From NCBI GenBank assembly GCA_019055375.1, contig JAHQIW010001482.1, positions 1-64,000 of the forward strand: a stretch of DNA of 64,000 bases, written 5' to 3'. Source of the stretch: Parelaphostrongylus tenuis. Its lineage: Eukaryota > Nematoda > Chromadorea > Rhabditida > Metastrongylidae. Under the pieces are notes generated by a model. It saw only the letters and a list, made by a program, of their open reading frames with translations, had not been told where the DNA came from and did no database searches. Within the stretch, counting starts at the first letter, position 1. Each line of letters starts with the position of its first letter. The translations under genes were made by a program, and so were the position numbers. Of the stretch, positions 57,906 through 64,000 are shown piece by piece.

Positions 57906-58499
57906 CAACGAGCTCATTATAAGTAATCATTGCTGGAAGATTGAGAAAGTGAGTTGATGTAAACGAATGTGGCACTGCTTTTCCTGCTCCTGATAGGTCT
58001 GAAATAGTGGAGGTCGAAGCAACGCTTGATTGTACTGAATGGCGTTGTTACCGCCTCAGTGCTCGAGACTTGAAAAGAATTGAAATTATAGTACCCAAGC
58101 AACGTTTGTGAAATAAGAAAACGGCCATTAATAAAATTATCTTCATTTTTACGTCAGATGTTTTAGATATCAGAAGATAGCCAAGGAAATGTCAAGAGCA
58201 TTTCGTGACCGCCCGTCAACACCATTTGCCACAGCCCTTCACTATGTTGAGTTGGTCGGGCCGTCATCACGGCTCCGCATTTCTCAGTGGGACGTCTGTA
58301 CATCCCCTCTTAACCCTCAATTTCGACTTTTTCGTCGTCATACTAATTCTGTTCTGTCTTATATCATATGTTAGTGTGAGATTCATTTATACAGTCTGCC
58401 GTGATGGAATTGCTTCACTCATGAGAAAATCATCGAGTGATGTGATCACGAAATGTGGCGCCAAGAAAAACGACTGATGTAGTGGTGATTTTATTTGAT

Positions 58500-60250
58500 T
58501 CCAAAAAATACTGCCAATTAAGACGTTTTTTGCGCTTTTTATCCGGTATTTCTAATGTAAACCTGAGTTCCTTTAGTATCGTTCCGTGTTAGCCATTACG
58601 TTGTAAATGCCTTTCAGTTTGTTTAAACTATCTATCCAAATAATTTATGAATAAACCTATCCAAAATGAACAGATAGATTCATTGAATTCAGTATTCATG
58701 CTTACTTTTCGCATACATTTAATACAATCAATGAGATTCTATGAATGTGATGAATATAACAAAAATTACCAAAACCAATTATATATCAACCAATAGTTAA
58801 TCTTGGTAAGCCCATAAGAGGCAAACCACTCAGTCAAACACCTCAATTACTCCAACAAAATGATCACCAGATCTAGATTTCAATCACATCTAGAACAATG
58901 CTCACCGCTTTTCAAAACCCGTTCACTGAGACGTCTCAAAGGAGGACAACTGGCCAGAGTTTTACATGGGCTACTAAAGCCACCTCGCACGTCAAAATAG
59001 GTCTTGTATAATGTGTCATATCTCGCATGATAACGAGAACGATGATGCTAGGATTCTCATCCACGGATTTAAAACTTCAGCGCGCAAGGTTTTCGAAGCA
59101 CTCCTGGATAGATTTGACGAGTCAGAACATCAATCGCTGGAGCAATGTTTCACTTTCACGTGAATACAGCACAGCATATGTGAATGTTATTTTGATACGA
59201 GAGGTGCGTTGACAGTTCATGTGAATTTTGCAAGGCTGATCGCCACTTGAACAACTCAGTGGAAGGTTTATAAAAAGCGCGGTTGTTTTACCTTGATACA
59301 GTTGAACGGTGGGTTTCGTGATTTCTTTCTGTTGAAGTAATGGAGATGTTCTAACTGGATTTTAGACAACCTGCTTTTTTCAGGCTTTGAAAAATGTGAA
59401 ACCCGAAACTCTCGTAGCTCGAATGAATTGATCATAACATCTTTGTGTCTGGCTTACCAAAATAATGCCATGAATTATTGCATTAGACGCATCTGAGTGT
59501 CTAATTTCTCAGTTATGATAAGCACATTCTTTGGAGCACCTCCGATTAACACTTGAAATTGGCAGTGAATAAAAAGATCAGAGCTGACAGTCATAGAAGT
59601 CGCTCACACCGTACGATGAGCAGAAACAACAGAAACCAAAAGTTTTTCTTCTTATACAGACGAAATTGCAATGCTAGAACATGGAAATGCATGGTCATAG
59701 TGATGAGGATATACAATAAACTCATAGAAAGCGAATGATACACACGCGTCTAGGAATGTGAGAAAAACATAACGACTGAAGCAACAAAAGTAGACGTCAA
59801 GCAGTACAGGATATCGTCGATCAGTGGCACGTAGCAACCCTGAAACTAAATAAATGACTGAGCGTATCAACAGTTCAGCGCTAATCAATCACTCATGTAG
59901 GCGTCGTGTATTCGACTACAAAAAGCATTGTGGAGGTGATTGAATTTTATGACGATTTACGAAAATTAAGCGATTCATCAAAGCGTTTTCATTACTTTAG
60001 ACAAAAAACTTCGAGACCGCAGAGATAGATAGCTTTTTGTGGCCGAACCGTGAAATCATATCAGTGAACGCAGCGCCTACATGTCTTCTACAAATACTCC
60101 GTTACACCCGTGTTTGAAATGAGATATAGAGTTCAATGTGCGCATAGTTCACTGGTCACCATAAGGATTCTATGAGTCATTTTGTCATTGAGCGTCCGCT
60201 GATTCTGACCTTGAGGAATGTAAGTGTATTTTAACTACATCATCATTTTT
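58500..60250. other. intergenic downstream of UGT, no gene recognised
   Basis: AATAAA at 58650-58655 could serve the glycosyltransferase transcript. A SINE-tail-like piece (CGCTAATCAATCACTCATG) is at about 59878-59945. Short frames at 59027-59212 and 59553-59738 have no motif. Confidence 0.4.
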
Positions 60251-60254
60251 TCAC

Positions 60255-60968
60255 CTACGATTGCTTAATTAAACCCTTCACACCTGTGAGTGCATATAAA
60301 TTTTCTTCGGTATTGCAACACTTGTGCGACCTTGGCAGGCTTCTTCGTTGGCCAATTTTTTCCGTTGGTTCAGAGCAAAAATCCTGAGCTAAATTGACAA
60401 CTTTTCTAAATTGCAGGTCATCAAATATTGCAGGGAAGAAAGGATTGCTACACAAATGAACCTTCTTAGTGAATTAGTGTATAACCACTGTGGAGGGAGA
60501 AAGAAGCTTACCGATTCGGCACATTTTGTGACCATTGGTGAGAAGGGATTCTGTTGAGGAATTCATTATGAGTAAATTGCACAACCTTAAATTAATTCGA
60601 AAATTTTCTATAAAAGTAATGTGCACTCGTTTGCAGGAAAATATGTGTAATGTGAAAACAAGTCGAGAAGTGAAACTTTTCGTTAGATTGCTCAGCCTAC
60701 AAAGAATTGTCATGCATATTTTCCTTGAATATTTTTTTTTACCTGGAAAGAACTGTACGACATGTTGCACAACAGCTTTTTGGTACTCGAGGCCTTGGCC
60801 ATCTGCAATGTGAAATAGCAGCTGCAATGCGGAGGAAGAATGTGTATAAATTTCTGATAATGCGCGTTGCAGTAATTTGAGCGATAAGCAAGAAAACTGC
60901 AACAAAGTCTCACTTATTATACGTAATGAACCAATATGAAGTAAGCCATTCTGCTGAATTCCTTTCAT
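60255..60968 (-). CDS. candidate three-exon gene, function unknown
   Basis: Minus strand. Exons 60968-60743, 60607-60512 and 60388-60255 have matching phases (1 out, 2+1, 2 in). Donors are GTAAAA and GTAAGC and acceptors TTTATAG and AATTTAG; introns are 135 and 123 nt, usual for this kind of genome. The ATG at 60968 follows TATTTTCAG by 22 bases, a plausible spliced-leader acceptor. The predicted protein is 151 residues. It opens with helical sequence (SLKLLQRALSEIYTHSSSAL, then KAVVQHVVQFFP), with a Cys-rich basic C-terminal part (RRSLPRSHKCCN). No family recognised; the helices could be a HEAT- or ARM-like pair, but this is only an impression. The start could instead be an internal acceptor at 60954 of a longer gene. 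Confidence 0.4.
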
Positions 60969-61158
60969 TCGTTATACCACAGCATGTGTACTGAAAATAT
61001 GTTCATTGTATTGAAATATCAAAACAAAAGAATGAACGCTGATCTCTAGACGTTAATTAATCCATCAGAGATGAACCTTGCATTAGTTTTGCATTCAGGG
61101 TATTTGTTAGGGCATGAAAGTGTTAAATGCTCATTTCATTTCTCCATATAGCCTTTGA

Positions 61159-61387
61159 TGTAAAGTGATGTGCAAAGTTTGCGTTAGGTGGGACTTGAGC
61201 CCACACCTCACTTCCATCCCAGAGAGCAAGGGGATTAGAATCCGTTGCACTACTGACGTTCATTTTGCTCACCACTCTTGAGGGGTCAGAAGAAAAGAAG
61301 AGTCAGAAAATGGGCGTCAGGCTCCCGGGTGGAGTGAGATGTGGGTTTGAGTCCCGCCTGATTCGAAGTTTTGCACATCACATTACA
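61159..61387. mobile_element. MITE with tRNA T-arm-like inverted termini, copy 2
   Basis: Same termini as 2874-3141 (TGTAAAGTGATGTGCA at the left, complement at the right) and the same inner inverted pair, GGGACTTGAGCCC near 61190 and GGGTTTGAGTCCC near 61343. The interior differs from copy 1 except for the shared GAC-TTC-TTTTG-CTCCACTCTT-like centre, so the ends are the conserved part. Confidence 0.65.
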
Positions 61388-61636
61388 TAAAGGGTTATAA
61401 TGAAAGCTCATACGACCGCTAGAAGCGGTCAAATAAAAAGAATTCCATTTACAAACTTTATCATTCGCAATACATTGCGAAATCATCATCGAATCAATGT
61501 AATGCTTCTAAACGCTTAACAATCTAGTAGCGAGCATCTGCTTTCTCCAGCACACAAAATCAAATCAACGATCATACATGTGTGGCAACGCATGCCACAA
61601 TAGCAGTATGTGAGCCTATGCGGGTTTTTAAAATTT

Positions 61637-62194
61637 CTACTCTTGTTGCCCAACGATGGAAAATGTAATGAAACTTGCTTTTCTTTGAATTTCGTCTAGT
61701 GATAGTGTAAGATCAATCGCTTCAGGATTACCGTATTCGTAAGAGAGGGTGTGATTCAACCAATCTAAAATTAATCCCGAGTTGACCTTAAACAATAACG
61801 ATTTAGTGATTTCTCGTATATAACAAAATTCAAAAGGCATACCTCGCCTTTCAGATGAAAACCAATAGATCCACTAACTATACTCAACAGACATATAAAC
61901 GACGTTGTAAGAGTATACTAAAACAGAGTTATTTGAATGCCTGACGTTTATGAATAAATTTTATCACTGTTCAATTTTTAGTGCTCGCTGCATTAGTACG
62001 CACGGTAAACATCATGGTCTCATGTTTGGTTATGATGGAAAGTATGCTAGTGGCGTGGTTGTAAAGGCGAAGATTCCCATCGTGAGTAGCAATACAGCTA
62101 CCGTAATCAGTTCTCGACTACCAATAACATAGGAGGCATATTCCATCTTGATCAGTGTCCTGGATGCCAATGCAATTGCGCCAATAGACGTCAC
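61637..62194 (-). CDS. exon-like block, reading frame unresolved
   Basis: Minus-strand DNA with coding-like frames and good splice sites. One 75-base exon (61915-61841; acceptor TTTTAG, donor GTATGC) would encode a membrane-like TTSFICLLSIVSGSIGFHLK. A following exon from 61782 would encode VNSGLILDWLNHTLSYEYGN and end at a stop. Upstream, 62194-62030 is open in a hydrophobic frame (ELITVAVLLLTMGIFAFTTT), but the overlapping frame contains DYGSCIATHDGNLRLYNHAT, which looks like a WD40 strand. The membrane pieces recall a tetraspanin's third helix and loop. The two readings cannot both be right, and I cannot choose. Confidence 0.3.
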
Positions 62195-62439
62195 CTTAAA
62201 AAAATTTTATCACATAATTACATACTGAAAATGTGCGTTGATGCTAATTTTTTCTATGTTTTACTAAGTTAAGAAAAAGTTCATTAACATCCACAAAAAA
62301 TTCCAATTTATGTTTGTTTCCACACAGCACTGGTTATTGTAGATTCATGAAAATAATTTATGAATATTTCCATGAGTAACTTCCTTTTTAAGGAACTCTA
62401 TCGGACCGAGTCTAAAATCCGTTGAAGGAAAATACCCGA

Positions 62440-62770
62440 CATTAATTCGTTGAAAGCGCACCCTCTTACAGCGGGACAATGCCAAACCTCGCACCGCAAA
62501 GAAAATAAATCTAATAAACTGGAGGGAGTCGAGGTCTTACCGCACCTAGCCTATAATCCGGATACTGCGCCGTCCGATTATGGTCTTGTTTTCACTCGAG
62601 GCAACACTTCCTTCATGGACGCAGATTCGAGAAATTTGATCAAGTTGAAGAGGCATTTCTGAAGCTCTTGATTCAAAGCCTAAGGAATGGTATTTCGAAC
62701 AGCCGGAAGCTCGCAGATTGCTGGCAAAAGATCGTGGGTTAATGATGGTCTTTATTTTGAAGGATAATTA
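62440..62770 (+). pseudogene. mariner transposase C-terminal relic
   Basis: Same type as 18850-19150. Across frames: AGQCQTSHRK (about 62471-62500) for the DNA-RPH block, GVEVLPHLAYNPDTAPSDYG (62525-62582), a DSRNLIKLKRHF-type stretch (62625-62660), then GSSQIAGKRSWVNDG/KLADCWQKIVG-like sequence (62700-62745) and a FEG ending. Frameshifted, N-terminus missing. Confidence 0.65.
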
Positions 62771-62804
62771 TCATTGTATTCAATTAAATTTTTGCATAAA
62801 GGAT

Positions 62805-63018
62805 AAAGGGAAATCGAATGTATATCTGGCCCTTTTATAATGACTCGCAGTGGTCCCCGCTGTATCGAATTAACCTCCCGGACAAGTCCAAAAGCAGTCT
62901 GGTACCAATTAACTGACCCCAGAGAGATGGATGGTTTTGTGAGCCATGAACGGGAGATCGAATCACCTGACTGGTGTGGGACGCAGAGCACATCTAATCA
63001 CTGCGCCACATGAGCTCT
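62805..63018 (-). mobile_element. tRNA-derived SINE, copy 3
   Basis: On the minus strand, CATGTGGCGCAGTGATTAGA (A-box, about 63012-62993) and a B-box-like AGGTGATTCGATCTCCCG (62969-62952), then the body shared with 57022-57302. It follows a mariner relic directly. Confidence 0.65.
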
Positions 63019-63419
63019 GAATTTATGCATAAACTTTCAAATTCAAGAGGATTTTAAAAAAGTTTTTCTTCAACCTAATATATATCCTTCAATGCCCTCC
63101 ATTACTTTCTAGCTTACATTTTCCGTAAATATCCCCATAAATGGCTATTTGGGAACAAACGTGTAGTGTAATGATTAGAGGTTACTTGGAAGACACGCCT
63201 GAAGGAACTGTTGTTGGATTTTGCTCCCAAAGCATACCGAATATTCGTTCCCACCGAGTTCCATAACCTGGTAAATGATCTAACCTGGAAGGATAACCGC
63301 GTGAGCTTATACAAAACTGAACACGGCGAGTTATTGTGAAGGCAGAACATGCATTCATTCCCCTCCACGATGCTTTATTGAAGTCCAGTGCATATCAGCG
63401 CAAAGAGCTCTAACCCTCA

Positions 63420-64000
63420 TTTTTCTGACACTTTGATTCTTTTTGGTGATTCGGGAACAAATGAAGAAACAACACCTTTCGCTGGACAAGAAGTTTTCAA
63501 GAGATTGTTAGTAATTATTTGAAAGCTCATTTCTGGCTAGTGCTCTATGTGGTCACTTTTTCAAATACCTTTTTATAACGCTGCAAAGTTCAAGATAAAG
63601 GTATGTCTTACACTTGCCGCGCGTTTTTATTATCACCTTGATGGAAGCACGAAAAGCACATGAACTTGTAGAAGAATTCTTGTGGTATCACGATCATACG
63701 TTTTATCTGAAGTTTTTTTGCGAAACGGAGAGACTTTTCTTAATTTGATATTAAAATTCGCATTTCACGTGTGAACCGCCCAAGTACCATTGATTGATTG
63801 CATTGTTGAAACCTCGGACAGCCTCCTCCGTTACCTCCGTAGCCCTGCCGTAGATTAGCCGCGATATGAATTCCCGCGTATGTGAATCAATCTCATCTTC
63901 CCTGCTACACTACAGTGAAACTGTTTTTCCAAAAATTGAGCACAGCGTCGGAATCACCGAAACTTACGTTATCCAGTGGTTACTACTATTAGTCTAACCA
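63420..64000 (+). repeat. composite repeat copy running off the window end
   Basis: Family blocks in order: CTTTCGCTGGACAAGAAG (63478), GTTAGTAATTATTTGAAAGC (63508), the CACTTGCCGCGCG block (63612), the CTTGTAGAAGAATTC block (63663), AATCTCATCTTCCCTGC (63889) and the core ACGTTATCCAGTGGTTACTA (63967). It continues past the window. Confidence 0.6.

Larger units (their letters stand above)
50648..58477 (+). pseudogene. UDP-glycosyltransferase, 11 exons, last exon frameshifted
   Basis: ER-membrane enzyme of the UGT family, expected to transfer sugar from a UDP-sugar to small lipophilic molecules. Exons: 50648-50889, 50954-51068, 51984-52116, 52250-52329, 53000-53169 (possibly from 52991), 53232-53385, 53619-53711, 54844-54994, 55061-55197, 55251-55333, 58167-58477. 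All junction phases agree, giving about 555 residues. Seen: hydrophobic leader (residues 1-16), FDVAIVYSGNPCQL, EGLSVETLVASNSPLNLDVP, SSLFFVNTDPLLEYPRSL, PWNTSIESAENGLIVVSFGT, the sugar-nucleotide region LLVTNGGMSSLMEAI with PVVGIPLYGS, and a C-terminal membrane helix with tail ending KKND, a dilysine ER signal. Odd: the 55060 junction lacks AG; an extra G at 58258-58260 shifts the frame; TNGG and GSNEYN replace the usual HGG and D-Q. Mariner, SINE and foldback relics fill introns. Confidence 0.85.

Noticed and set aside
61782..61915. Firm tetraspanin call
   Set aside because: The helix and loop resemble one, but the conserved CCG motif is not seen and the upstream exon has a competing frame.
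1..64000. CRISPR arrays, bacterial operons, rRNA genes
   Set aside because: No regularly spaced identical repeats with unique spacers, no Shine-Dalgarno-led gene runs and no rRNA-like sequence; splice sites and element types point to a nematode.

Overview
The window looks like genomic DNA of a parasitic clade V (strongylid, hookworm-like) nematode. It is AT-rich and gene-sparse. Exons are short, with worm-type splice sites (TTTTCAG or TTTTAG acceptors, short GTAAG or GTATG donors) and possible spliced-leader acceptors just upstream of start codons. It is packed with decayed mobile DNA: mariner transposases, RTE-type LINE reverse transcriptase, tRNA-derived SINEs, MITE-like foldback elements and a possible Penelope-like relic. 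The species assignment is inference; no single-copy marker gene was identified.

Layout. 1-6 kb: a hammerhead ribozyme between two direct repeats, a MITE whose ends resemble a tRNA T-arm, a foldback element with a hammerhead-like sequence in each arm, and a possible Penelope-like fragment. 6-31 kb: mostly noncoding repeats, chiefly one family with a roughly 150-bp internal period, a mariner relic, a large inverted repeat with about 445-bp arms (19.4 and 21.6-22.0 kb), and a second well-formed hammerhead at 24.14 kb. 32-36.2 kb: two decayed LINEs on the minus strand. 40.6-41.6 kb: a nearly full-length mariner relic. 46.5-47.3 kb: the 3' end of an unrecognised spliced gene on the plus strand. 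50-58.5 kb: the one clearly recognisable host gene, a UDP-glycosyltransferase of 11 exons whose introns hold mariner, SINE and hammerhead-foldback debris. 60.25-62.2 kb: a compact candidate three-exon gene and a further exon-like block on the minus strand. 62.4-64 kb: mariner, SINE and composite repeat.

Most notable are the hammerhead ribozymes. Two have every core nucleotide and all three stems (946-991 and 24138-24187). A separate dispersed family of terminal-inverted-repeat elements carries a hammerhead-like sequence in its terminal arm; four degenerate copies keep most of the motif. The second point is the UDP-glycosyltransferase: it has non-canonical residues at the positions usually used for catalysis and sugar-nucleotide binding, one exon junction without an AG acceptor, and a one-base frameshift in its last exon. 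It may be a recent pseudogene, or the frameshift may be a sequence error.
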